Source of the DNA: a virus
Reading direction: 5' to 3' (one strand)
Length of the DNA: 24,345 nt
Virus record (IMG/VR): IMGVR_UViG_3300025671_000516
Location: 1 to 24,345 of that record
Below the pieces are notes generated by a model. That model had not been told where the DNA came from and did no database searches. It saw nothing but the letters and a program-made list of their open reading frames with translations. The position numbers were made by a program, and so were the translations under genes. Within the stretch, counting starts at the first letter, position 1. The number at the start of each line of letters is the position of its first letter. Below are positions 15,345 to 22,299 of the stretch, piece after piece.

Positions 15345-15848
15345 TTAAAACAACACTTCGCTTTGTTTATTATCCACTGAGACAGGCGGCGAAGTATCAC
15401 CTGATCCAGTATCCTGTACGTAATCAACCTTGTCGATTACTGTGACCTTATCAAGACGTGTACCGACGATATTGGGTCGAGATGTGTCGTAAACAGACAA
15501 CTCCACCTCTACTGTAGATCCATTACCAATATAGCCATCGGTATCAAAGTTGTAAGAGCTGCCATCAGCCCAAGAAACAATAGGCGCACCACTATCCCAA
15601 TCCCTTCCTGTATCAAATTTACGGATAAACTTAACCTTAGTACCACGTCCTTGTGGATCGGGTGATCCTTTCTTCATAGAACGTGAAGCCTTAAGTGCGG
15701 CTAGGTTATCATCATCCATGATGAGGTCAATAGTGCAAGCACCATTATGATCTTTATACACTCCATCGAAACCTTCCATGTCACGATTTTGTGTAAATAC
15801 TTTTGCCCATTCAGCAATACCAGATAATTTTACTTTACGTGTAGCCAT
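15345..15848 (-). CDS. Phage ssDNA-binding protein (gp2.5-like, putative)
   Basis: A 167-aa protein that probably coats single-stranded DNA at the fork. It starts MATRKVKLSGIAEWAKVFTQ, contains the segments TIDLIMDDDNLAALK, GTKVKFIRKF and STVEVELSVYD that suggest an OB-fold barrel, and ends in a flexible tail closing SEVLF. A terminal Phe after a polar/acidic tail is the polymerase and helicase docking feature of T7 gp2.5. ATG 15848 is chosen for GGAGG five bases upstream. A start four codons earlier would place that RBS inside the gene. Position directly after the DNA polymerase and before the nucleases supports the role. The tail is less acidic than that of T7. Confidence 0.72.
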   Translation of the reverse strand: MATRKVKLSGIAEWAKVFTQNRDMEGFDGVYKDHNGACTIDLIMDDDNLAALKASRSMKKGSPDPQGRGTKVKFIRKFDTGRDWDSGAPIVSWADGSSYNFDTDGYIGNGSTVEVELSVYDTSRPNIVGTRLDKVTVIDKVDYVQDTGSGDTSPPVSVDNKQSEVLF

Positions 15849-15862
15849 TTGGCCCTCCATTA

Positions 15863-17710
15863 TTAGTGTACGTCACTATACCGTTGACCATACTGGATAT
15901 CAATACCCAAGTCAACATTTAATTTAAGTTCTTGATTAAGTTTTTCAATAGCCCAGTTTAATGCATCACTATGCTCATTCTGTTCTCCTTGTTTAACTAG
16001 GTTAATAGACTCGTCATGAAACTGACCGATGATGTTTGGTCTGCGTGTTCTGTAGTAAGCAACCCACTTGTCAAAACAATACGCACCAGTAGATTGATTA
16101 AGAGTAGAGAACACATCTTTCTCATAACGAAGCGAATGCCAGAAACCACTGACGGGGTTTTGTACCCACATCTCACCGTTGATCTTTCTAATCTTTTGCG
16201 CTTCAGCAAAAGCTTTGACTGACCAGTTACGTTCCCAATATGCATCAAGTAGAGATTGCGCATGAGGGATTGCCATACCTGTAGTACGAGATAACTTAGC
16301 AGCACCTACGCCATAGGTAGCTGAATAGTTTACAACTTTGAAGTTTTTACGCATTGCTTTTAAGTCGTCTCGTTCATTTCGATTGTAGGCATCAATGTCA
16401 GATTGCGTGATAGCACCTGCATGTTTAGCCAAGTCTAGGTGTGGATCAAAACCTTCTTGCGACATCTCGTGCACATAGGCTGGATCGTAGGGGTACATAT
16501 AATGCCTTTTGGTAGTATCTTCAAGGGATGTCATGTCAGCACCGCAAAGAATATATCCAGGTGGTGCAATTAAGCAACCCCTTATCTCTTTACCCCACGG
16601 TCTGTCTACCCCAGGCAGATTAACTAAAGGCTTTTTATGCTTGAAACGTAGAGTATTGGTAAGACCATCAATCTCAGCACGGACATAACCGTTGTGTTCA
16701 CACTCAAGAAATGCCTCAAAGATTTTAAGTCTGTGTTGCATGACAGTCAAGCCTTCGAGAACTTCTACTGCAGGATTGTTTTCTGCAATAAGCTTTACTG
16801 AGTCTGTAAGTTCACCGTCTCTACGAACTTGCGGTATTTTTCTTTCTTCTCCAGTCTCCTTGTTCTTGTCATATTTAAACGTACATGGCTCCCAACCTAA
16901 TGAGTATAACCAGTCTTTAACTTGGTCAGTAGAGTTGGGGTTAGGGTCTTCCCAACCTTTGGTCACCTCTACCTCACCATCATAGTGTGGTGGTAGCCTA
17001 TGTTCTTCTAGCAGATCAAACCAACGTTGTCCATGAGCAGATGGTGTTCCATCTTTCTTGAAACAGTTTTTTGGTTTGGTCTTTTTTGTAGTCAGCCTAC
17101 GCTTTGGCATAACCTGAATAAGTTCATATTCTTTTTGGGACTTTTGTTTGGTAAGGTCATCAACACATTTCTGTGCTAGCTGAATGTCCAATTTCCATCC
17201 CACTCTCTCCGCCACTGAGGCACAGTCCATCTTGAACTCTAGGTACCTGAAGAACTTGTCCAGTTTTGATTTGTCTTTGTAGATGAACATAAATCTTTTT
17301 AGAACATCTTGCCACAAGCACCAATTGATCTTTACGTCTTCCGTACATCTGTGTGCATACTCCTCTTGAGTTAGATTTTGCCAATCATCAATCTTAGGCT
17401 TGGGTATGCCAAAGTCCTCACCAAAAGATTCAAGGCCATGCTTAGACCGATCATAGTTTAGCACCCAAGACATAGGTAATGTGTCAAAGAGACGTGCTGT
17501 CACCTTGATACCTAATATCTTTTCTATAAGAGGTACATCATATCTAATAATATTGTGACCAACCAGCCCACGCTGACTGAGTATAAGATCACGCATATCA
17601 GAATAATCAAACAAAGTTTTATAGTTATCGCCATCATCGGTATAAGACAAGCAGTGTATCTTTGTAGCCTGATCAAGTAACCCGTCAGCCTCTACATCAA
17701 ATACAATCAT
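15863..17710 (-). CDS. Family A DNA polymerase with 3'-5' exonuclease
   Basis: This 615-aa replicative polymerase has an N-terminal proofreading domain with DVEADG (Asp5, Glu7) and GHNIIRYDVP, and a third motif around CTEDV in which the usual Tyr before Asp is absent. Polymerase motif A is ADMTSLED (Asp392, Glu397). Motif B is MRKNFKVVNYSATYG, with Arg454, Lys458 and Tyr462. Motif C is FHDES (His565, Asp566, Glu567). Tyr462 is at the position of E. coli Phe762. There is no 5'-3' exonuclease domain, as usual for phage enzymes, and no DnaJ-type insertion was seen. ATG 17710 overlaps the primase-helicase stop (ATGA). SSB follows directly, completing a compact replisome. Thioredoxin dependence cannot be judged. 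Confidence 0.93.
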   Translation of the reverse strand: MIVFDVEADGLLDQATKIHCLSYTDDGDNYKTLFDYSDMRDLILSQRGLVGHNIIRYDVPLIEKILGIKVTARLFDTLPMSWVLNYDRSKHGLESFGEDFGIPKPKIDDWQNLTQEEYAHRCTEDVKINWCLWQDVLKRFMFIYKDKSKLDKFFRYLEFKMDCASVAERVGWKLDIQLAQKCVDDLTKQKSQKEYELIQVMPKRRLTTKKTKPKNCFKKDGTPSAHGQRWFDLLEEHRLPPHYDGEVEVTKGWEDPNPNSTDQVKDWLYSLGWEPCTFKYDKNKETGEERKIPQVRRDGELTDSVKLIAENNPAVEVLEGLTVMQHRLKIFEAFLECEHNGYVRAEIDGLTNTLRFKHKKPLVNLPGVDRPWGKEIRGCLIAPPGYILCGADMTSLEDTTKRHYMYPYDPAYVHEMSQEGFDPHLDLAKHAGAITQSDIDAYNRNERDDLKAMRKNFKVVNYSATYGVGAAKLSRTTGMAIPHAQSLLDAYWERNWSVKAFAEAQKIRKINGEMWVQNPVSGFWHSLRYEKDVFSTLNQSTGAYCFDKWVAYYRTRRPNIIGQFHDESINLVKQGEQNEHSDALNWAIEKLNQELKLNVDLGIDIQYGQRYSDVH

Positions 17711-19320
17711 GCTGCTATTTCACTCCTTTCGTATGGAATCTCTTCACTTAAGATCGTCGTCACTGGATCGTAGTAGACTGAACCTGCCCTACCTAATTTG
17801 GAGAATGGTCGGTTTTTATCTACAATAAAATCAGTAGTGTTCTGAAGTATTTCATCCTCTGACTCTGTATCTCGTTCTATCTTTATACAGATTATTGCTT
17901 CCTCTTCAAGAGATGCTGCATACTTTGTACGCCCATCATCATTAACCTGTGATATAAATACCACACCGATGTTTAGTTCTTTGGCAAGTTGTGCCATACG
18001 TGAACCAAGTGTAGTCAACGTACTGGTAGCACCATCAACACCAGAATTAGATAGATAGGCCAGACGTTGTACGTGGTCAACAAAGATATAGTTAGCACCG
18101 AATGAAGTTACAGCTGTTCTGGTGTACTCTAGAAGATCAAGAGGATCGTCATGAGATTGCATCTCAAAGATAATCGTTCTGTTATTCTCTGAGTCAGCAA
18201 TCTTGTTTGCTGCTTCATCTACTTGATCAAAAGTAAAACCATTGCGTTCTGCATCCTCATGGGTACGGACGTTGGAACCTAGCTCATAGGTAGCCATAGC
18301 ACGTAGTGTGGTAGACTTCATTTCTTCCATGTGAAGTAGGGCAATCTTAACACCTTCGTTTTGTAGTAAGCCAGTCTCGAAGTAGCGGATCACCTCAGTC
18401 TTACCTGTACCACGGGGTGCTTTGATAAAAGTAAGGCCACCCTTCACCATGCCACGAATCTTTTCGTCAAGACCAGAATGACCAGTCGGTACATACTCAT
18501 AAGGATTCTCACCACGAAGTGCGTTAGAGAAGTCGTCACGAGAGCAAAAGAAGTTCTCAGGGCTGTATCGCATAGGCTTCTTAGCTGCCCACATCAAGTC
18601 CTTACCATCACCTGCTTGCAGGAAGTCGTTGGCATCTTTGTGCTTGGACATAGGCACATACCAGAACTTGTCTGGGAAAGCTTGGTACAGTTTGTCAGCT
18701 GCCCTGCGTCCTGCATGGTCAAGCTCACCTGCGTAGATGATCTCTTTGAAGGACGACAGATAAAGTCTGTTGTGGGCTATGAACTTCTCACCAATACTTG
18801 CGCTGGGTAGAGACTTGACAGGAAATGTCTTGCCCAAGATTTGATACAGGGATGCAGCATCGAACTCACCCTCGGTAAGATAGATACGCTGTGATGTACC
18901 TGCGTTAAACTCTGGACCGAACAGGTGGTTCATGCCCATGCCCCGATCCTTGGTCCATGACTTGGACTTGTCGTCTACCAGTCGGTACTTGACCGTGTGT
19001 GGATACTTGTAGGCGTAACGCACAGGTCTGCTATTATCACCTAGCTGCAAGGCAATACCGTACAGTTCAGCTACGTCAGCATCGAGGCCACGTATGCCTT
19101 CATAAGTTTGTGACACTATGGGTATTTCCATAGGATTTCTCCTTTCTTTTAAAGGATATTCAGCCTTTACCCAATCATATACCTCTGGCATATCTTTGGA
19201 TGGGTAGGCTCTCGAACAAGAATGACAATGACCGAAGCCATCGTCGTTCCAATTAAAAGCATCACTTGATCCGCAATCAACATACGGACAAGCTAAGTGT
19301 GGGTTATCGTTGTTTGCCAC
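17707..19320 (-). CDS. Bifunctional DNA primase-helicase (T7 gp4-like), GTG start
   Basis: This 537-aa protein unwinds DNA and makes primers. An N-terminal zinc motif has Cys11, Cys16, Cys32 and Cys35. The TOPRIM primase domain shows LTEGEFDAAS (Glu150) and AGELDHAGRRAAD, where the usual Asp-x-Asp is Glu199-x-Asp201. The RecA-like helicase has Walker A APRGTGKT (301-308), Walker B NYIFVDHVQR (Asp415) and VVFISQVND. GTG 19320 is chosen because GGAGG lies six bases upstream at 19327-19331. A longer frame from an ATG at 19365 is open but would overlap the upstream gene by 62 bases. The chosen start leaves a 17-base overlap there and an ATGA overlap with the polymerase downstream. Confidence 0.92.
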   Translation of the reverse strand: MANNDNPHLACPYVDCGSSDAFNWNDDGFGHCHSCSRAYPSKDMPEVYDWVKAEYPLKERRNPMEIPIVSQTYEGIRGLDADVAELYGIALQLGDNSRPVRYAYKYPHTVKYRLVDDKSKSWTKDRGMGMNHLFGPEFNAGTSQRIYLTEGEFDAASLYQILGKTFPVKSLPSASIGEKFIAHNRLYLSSFKEIIYAGELDHAGRRAADKLYQAFPDKFWYVPMSKHKDANDFLQAGDGKDLMWAAKKPMRYSPENFFCSRDDFSNALRGENPYEYVPTGHSGLDEKIRGMVKGGLTFIKAPRGTGKTEVIRYFETGLLQNEGVKIALLHMEEMKSTTLRAMATYELGSNVRTHEDAERNGFTFDQVDEAANKIADSENNRTIIFEMQSHDDPLDLLEYTRTAVTSFGANYIFVDHVQRLAYLSNSGVDGATSTLTTLGSRMAQLAKELNIGVVFISQVNDDGRTKYAASLEEEAIICIKIERDTESEDEILQNTTDFIVDKNRPFSKLGRAGSVYYDPVTTILSEEIPYERSEIAA

Positions 19321-19549
19321 GTTGAACCTCCAATCTGAAAGCCCCCTCTGGGCTATCCATTGCACTATACAGATCTATGAGCTGTTGTAAAGACATAACT
19401 ATAACGTCATTCTTTTTTGTCTTTTCGTTGTACTGCATCATGTACACACGGCCATCATCACTGATGATTACACTCACATCCTCGAACCTATCCTTCTCGT
19501 CAAGGGTACGGATGAATGCATGATCGTATTCTAACTCAACTGTGTACAT
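19304..19549 (-). CDS. Small hypothetical phage protein, 81 aa
   Basis: The protein starts MYTVELEYDHAFIRTLDEKD and is predicted to be mostly beta strands with a hairpin (VSVIISDDGRVYMMQYNEKT) and a C-terminal helix (SLQQLIDLYSAMDSPEGAF). Small proteins of this shape are common near replication genes of phages, without known function. ATG 19549 shares one base with the stop of the previous gene (TAATG), with GGAAG just upstream. It ends 17 bases inside the primase-helicase. Its fixed place between a zinc-ribbon protein and the helicase suggests an accessory role in early replication, which is inference only. Confidence 0.72.
   Translation of the reverse strand: MYTVELEYDHAFIRTLDEKDRFEDVSVIISDDGRVYMMQYNEKTKKNDVIVMSLQQLIDLYSAMDSPEGAFRLEVQRGKQR
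19327..19331 (-). promoter_or_regulatory. Shine-Dalgarno GGAGG that sets the GTG start of primase-helicase
   Basis: The - strand reads GGAGG, six bases (TTCAAC), then GTG at 19320. It favours the GTG over the upstream ATG at 19365. Confidence 0.7.
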
Positions 19550-19851
19550 TATTCTTCCTTCAAACAGAACTCACAGAACTCGTCCTTTGATAGGCCACCA
19601 CAAGAGACACACTTGTTTGTACCAAACTCATACTCTGTAAGCTCATCTGTCTCATACTTTATATGATCCTCAATAAAGTCGTACACCACTTGCAAGTCTA
19701 ACTTTGCTGCTGCACAGTACAGCACTAGCTTCAGCCCTTCTTCTTGCAGTAGCTTGGCACAGTTGTTATCCAAGTGGAACTGGTAGGTGGCACTGCCATC
19801 CTCGTGTTCCTCTACTTGTTCTACTCCAATCATTCCTGCGTCAGTCATCAT
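19549..19851 (-). CDS. Small protein with C-terminal zinc ribbon, 100 aa
   Basis: An acidic N-terminal half with a strand/helix pattern (SATYQFHLDNNCAKLLQEEG, then LVLYCAAAKLDLQVVYDFIE) is followed by four cysteines at residues 81, 84, 93 and 96 (CVSCGGLSKDEFCEFC), which should bind one zinc ion. No family was recognised. ATG 19851 forms an ATGA overlap with the ThyX stop, and the stop overlaps the next start by one base, so translation is coupled on both sides. Zinc ribbons of this sort often contact nucleic acid or another protein. Which applies cannot be told. Confidence 0.72.
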   Translation of the reverse strand: MMTDAGMIGVEQVEEHEDGSATYQFHLDNNCAKLLQEEGLKLVLYCAAAKLDLQVVYDFIEDHIKYETDELTEYEFGTNKCVSCGGLSKDEFCEFCLKEE

Positions 19852-20504
19852 TCTTCATACATCCTTAATGCTTCCCATGATACAGGGTATAGTTTCATCA
19901 TTACATCTTCGACCTTCTCAGCTACAACTCGTGTCTCTGCTTGTGTGTCCTCTTTTAGCCGTAGTCCACACATCTTAGCAAAGGCATACAACGTACCAGA
20001 CCAGTACCACTCAGTCATCATAGACTGTGGAAGCACCATACGGGCTTGTTCAGGTGCTACACCCTCATCAATAAGTTGTTTGTACATCATCAAAGCATTT
20101 TTGTTATAGTATAACACATTGGCATTGCTTTCTACCTCACCATAACTACCTTGCTTCTTGTCCTCGGAACGGCCTCGCCAGACAGGTGCCTCGTACAATT
20201 CAGGTTCAACATCAACGTACCTACGGCTGATCTCGTTCCACGGCATGTACTCATGCTTGACTAGCTGCCGTGCTACAAACACTGGTGCCTTGACATGGAA
20301 CGTAGTGAACGTGTGGTTGAACGGTGACTTGTGCTTATGCTTTGCAAGGTACTTGATCAGTCTATCATCTTTGTACTGCAACACCTTCGGCTCACCCATG
20401 TGTACACGGGGCATGTAGTCTGACTTCTTACCGAAGCTAACACGGGCGGCGTTGACCACAGATAAGTCATCCCCCATGTGGTCTACATATGTTACTTCAA
20501 TCAT
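19848..20504 (-). CDS. thyX: FAD-dependent thymidylate synthase ThyX
   Basis: This 218-aa enzyme methylates dUMP to dTMP using methylene-tetrahydrofolate, FAD and NADPH. The family motif RHRxxSxNExSxRY appears in altered form as KHEYMPWNEISRRY (residues 83-96): both outer Arg/His-Arg positions and the Ser differ, while Asn90, Glu91, Ser93, Arg95 and Tyr96 are kept. VVNAARVSFGK near the N terminus and PQSMMTEWYWSGTLYAFAKM further on are also ThyX-like, and the length is usual. ATG 20504 has AAGGAG seven bases upstream and overlaps the previous gene by 8 bases. It supplies dTMP alongside the reductase and MazG in the same operon. Family assignment is firm despite the variant motif. Confidence 0.92.
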   Translation of the reverse strand: MIEVTYVDHMGDDLSVVNAARVSFGKKSDYMPRVHMGEPKVLQYKDDRLIKYLAKHKHKSPFNHTFTTFHVKAPVFVARQLVKHEYMPWNEISRRYVDVEPELYEAPVWRGRSEDKKQGSYGEVESNANVLYYNKNALMMYKQLIDEGVAPEQARMVLPQSMMTEWYWSGTLYAFAKMCGLRLKEDTQAETRVVAEKVEDVMMKLYPVSWEALRMYEE

Positions 20505-20775
20505 TCAATATCTCCTTTGCAAACTCTTTTGCCTCTTCAAGGTCTTCAAAAGATTGCCTAGTAGCACCAACCAACCATTTTACTTTTTGTTCATCAGGAC
20601 TCCAAAGCTGCTGAACATATATTAGACGGTTCTTTGATGGTGAGTACGCAATGTAAGACTTATCGGAACCTTTCACACCTCTATGAAGTTTATTAGTCCA
20701 CCAAATACCTTCATGTGGCTGTGTCTTTGACCACTTAGCCGCACTGTGGCCTATTACTTTTGACGCAGGTATCAT
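20497..20775 (-). CDS. Small hypothetical protein, 92 aa
   Basis: The protein starts MIPASKVIGHSAAKWSKTQP. It has a Trp-rich central part (EGIWWTNKLHRG, YVQQLWSPDEQKVKWLVG) and a C-terminal charged helix (SFEDLEEAKEFAKEIL). No family was recognised. ATG 20775 is preferred because it makes an ATGA overlap with the upstream 56-aa gene, with GGAGG ten bases upstream. An in-frame TTG at 20796 would add seven residues and place that RBS inside the gene. The stop overlaps ThyX by 8 bases. Trp-rich strands plus a helix would suit a small nucleic-acid or protein-binding domain, but there is no direct evidence. Confidence 0.68.
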   Translation of the reverse strand: MIPASKVIGHSAAKWSKTQPHEGIWWTNKLHRGVKGSDKSYIAYSPSKNRLIYVQQLWSPDEQKVKWLVGATRQSFEDLEEAKEFAKEILND

Positions 20776-20942
20776 TTTACATTCACCTCCAAACAAGCAA
20801 CTGCCTCACCCTGATGCGTCACCAAGACCTGTGCATCATTGAGTGCAGTAATGCAATCTTCCTTCTTTGAAAAGGAACTGAGTTGATAATACTCCACGCC
20901 TTGGCTATTTGTCAACTGGAACCATATCAGTACCCAAATCAT
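20772..20942 (-). CDS. Small hypothetical protein with hydrophobic N terminus, 56 aa
   Basis: The protein reads MIWVLIWFQLTNSQGVEYYQ at its start and ends AVACLEVNVK. The first nine residues are strongly hydrophobic and the rest is soluble, with two cysteines (residues 32 and 50). This could be a very short membrane anchor or simply a buried strand. The start at 20942 has an ideal AAAGGAGG five bases upstream, and the stop forms an ATGA overlap with the next gene, which together make it a convincing gene despite its size. It overlaps the upstream basic protein gene by 38 bases. Family not recognised. Confidence 0.68.
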   Translation of the reverse strand: MIWVLIWFQLTNSQGVEYYQLSSFSKKEDCITALNDAQVLVTHQGEAVACLEVNVK

Positions 20943-21069
20943 TTCTTCCTCCTTTGTGTTTACGTTTACGTTCAGGCTTGGGTTTCTTCTTATTAGGAAT
21001 TACCTGCTGTTTATACTTAGGTTGACGCAAGTCCCTAGCCATAGGGTTTCTACTGGATTGGTCCTTCAT
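20905..21069 (-). CDS. Small very basic protein, about 45-57 aa
   Basis: A Lys/Arg-rich protein with the core MARDLRQPKYKQQVIPNKKK, then PKPERKRKHKGGRND. Small basic phage proteins with a R-D-L-R-x-P-K-[YF]-[KR]-Q opening are familiar to me from other phages, with no known function. DNA or RNA binding is plausible from charge. The start is uncertain. ATG 21069 (54 aa) is used here. ATG 21042 would begin exactly at MARDL, and ATG 21078 adds three residues. None has a strong Shine-Dalgarno. It overlaps genes on both sides (20 and 38 bases), in keeping with the compressed cluster around it. Confidence 0.55.
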   Translation of the reverse strand: MKDQSSRNPMARDLRQPKYKQQVIPNKKKPKPERKRKHKGGRNDLGTDMVPVDK

Positions 21070-21238
21070 ACCAGTCATCCCATGTGTTTGCAAGCTGTTT
21101 ATGAAACTCTACATCAGCTGCCAATAAATATAAAAGATGAGCAAGCTCAGGTGCAAACTCATCCTCAAGTGTTCCATCTTGGAAACACTTACCCCAGTGG
21201 CGGAATGTATCCGCAGGTATCTCTCTAAGTTTCTTCAT
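21050..21238 (-). CDS. Small helical hypothetical protein, 62 aa
   Basis: The protein starts MKKLREIPADTFRHWGKCFQ and contains a helix APELAHLLYLLAADVEFHKQ and a Trp-rich end (TWDDWYEGPIQ). It looks like a small all-helical protein. No family was recognised. ATG 21238 has AGGAG ten bases upstream and a second purine-rich AGAAGAG just before it. An upstream GTG at 21256 would add six residues. The initiation sequence is almost identical to that of the 43-aa gene 118 bases upstream. It overlaps both neighbours. Confidence 0.62.
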   Translation of the reverse strand: MKKLREIPADTFRHWGKCFQDGTLEDEFAPELAHLLYLLAADVEFHKQLANTWDDWYEGPIQ

Positions 21239-21356
21239 TCTCTTCTGTCTCCTCACCTACTTTAAATGTTACAGTGACATAACCGAACTCATCCGTAACC
21301 CATACCTCGTGAATTGGACAAGTACGAAGCCACTCCCAAAACTCTTCTCTAGTCAT
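21225..21356 (-). CDS. Very small acidic protein, 43 aa, coupled to integrase
   Basis: The gene encodes MTREEFWEWLRTCPIHEVWV followed by a strand (GYVTVTFKV) and an acidic tail (EETEENEET). It begins in an ATGA overlap with the integrase stop, with AGGAG nine bases upstream of ATG 21356, and ends 14 bases inside the next gene. The RBS, overlap and even composition support a real gene. Its position next to integrase would suit an excisionase, but it lacks the basic residues and helix-turn-helix expected of one, so that call is not made. Confidence 0.58.
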   Translation of the reverse strand: MTREEFWEWLRTCPIHEVWVTDEFGYVTVTFKVGEETEENEET

Positions 21357-22237
21357 TCTCTTTGTCTCCTATCTAGTGCAGCTCTTGCAGTCTTCAAGCT
21401 GAACTTGTTGTAAGGGTTGAGGCTCTGAACATTCTTATGCCCAGATACCGATTGAATTGCAAGGTGATCTACCCCACTCTCGATCATCTGCACAATGGCA
21501 GTCTTTCTCAGGTCACCCACTCTGAGGTCATCAGGAAGCCCTGCAGTGGCCTTAACTTCTCCAAGCAGGGTAGTCATCTGAGAAATCGTTAGCGGCCTGT
21601 AGGCGTTGTCCTGTGGCCTGTGGTGGGGCACTACGTATGGTTGGAAGTCCCAGTCCTCTTTCTGCTGCTTGAGCATATCAATTAAGTTATCAGGAATTGG
21701 TAGTTCAACGGTAGCACCACGTTTAGTTTGAGTGATTATTACTACACCCTCATCAAGATCTAACTGATCCCAAGTTAGGTTACGTATGTCTACTGGACGT
21801 TGACCCCACTCGTAACACATCAGGACAATCAGTCCGATGTTTCTCCAATTAAAGTTGGTAAAGGCAGTGTCAAGAAACCTCATGACCTGCTCGTGTGTCC
21901 AGATCACAGACCGTGGTTCACTCGTGCGTTTACGTACCCGTGACATAGGATTGACTGTGAGCTTCTCCATTGTGATCAAATAGTTCATAAGTACAGAAAA
22001 GATACGTGCATTGTGATTCGCATTGGCAGTGGATGTTTCCAACTCCCAAGTATCATACACCTCAGTACACAACGGTACGTTGATGTTCTTGATGCTGATG
22101 TTGCCCAAGGTTCTACCACCTACAAGCATACGACAGAATGATAATAGAGCAGACTCATAACCTTTTTGTGATGAAGCTGCGAGTGATGCAAACTGTCTTG
22201 TGTGTAGGTACTCGTCTACTGCTGTCTTGAATCTCAT
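21353..22237 (-). CDS. int: Tyrosine recombinase (phage integrase)
   Basis: This 294-aa protein recombines attP with attB. The N-terminal ~100 residues have the SAM-like core-binding fold (YESALLSFCRML, NHNARIFSVLMNYLI). Catalytic candidates are Arg147 (GQRPVDIRNL), Lys172 (TKRGATVELPI), Arg244 (GDLRKTA), His267 (SGHKNV) and the nucleophile Tyr276 (NPYNKFS). The usual His three residues before Arg244 is Gly241, a substitution seen in some integrases but one that weakens the canonical set. No N-terminal arm-binding domain is obvious before the core. ATG 22237 has AGGA five bases upstream. A TTG at 22261 is the alternative. It lies 62 bases downstream of a complete tRNA-Arg gene and is probably transcribed from the same promoter. 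Confidence 0.88.
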   Translation of the reverse strand: MRFKTAVDEYLHTRQFASLAASSQKGYESALLSFCRMLVGGRTLGNISIKNINVPLCTEVYDTWELETSTANANHNARIFSVLMNYLITMEKLTVNPMSRVRKRTSEPRSVIWTHEQVMRFLDTAFTNFNWRNIGLIVLMCYEWGQRPVDIRNLTWDQLDLDEGVVIITQTKRGATVELPIPDNLIDMLKQQKEDWDFQPYVVPHHRPQDNAYRPLTISQMTTLLGEVKATAGLPDDLRVGDLRKTAIVQMIESGVDHLAIQSVSGHKNVQSLNPYNKFSLKTARAALDRRQRE

Positions 22238-22281
22238 ATCTTTCCTATCCAGTGCGAACAATCATCATGTGGATCATCCAT
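22234..22281 (-). CDS. Possible 15-codon leader ORF coupled to integrase
   Basis: Between the tRNA and integrase, the - strand carries ATG 22281 with GGGGGA six bases upstream, encoding MDDPHDDCSHWIGKI and a TGA that overlaps the integrase ATG as ATGA. It could be a leader peptide that governs integrase translation, or chance. The RBS and the exact overlap are what is seen. Function is inferred. Confidence 0.3.
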   Translation of the reverse strand: MDDPHDDCSHWIGKI

Positions 22282-22299
22282 GTTACATCCCCCATAAGT

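Noticed and set aside
15863-17710. DnaJ-type zinc insertion in the polymerase, as recalled for some marine phages
   Set aside because: No CxxCxGxG repeats occur between the exonuclease and polymerase motifs.
19774-20109. Open frame on the + strand opposite ThyX
   Set aside because: It lies opposite the clearly assigned ThyX gene and has Cys/Ser-rich composition typical of antisense reading.
21225-21356. 43-aa gene as an excisionase
   Set aside because: Position fits, but the protein is acidic and has no helix-turn-helix or basic DNA-binding residues.
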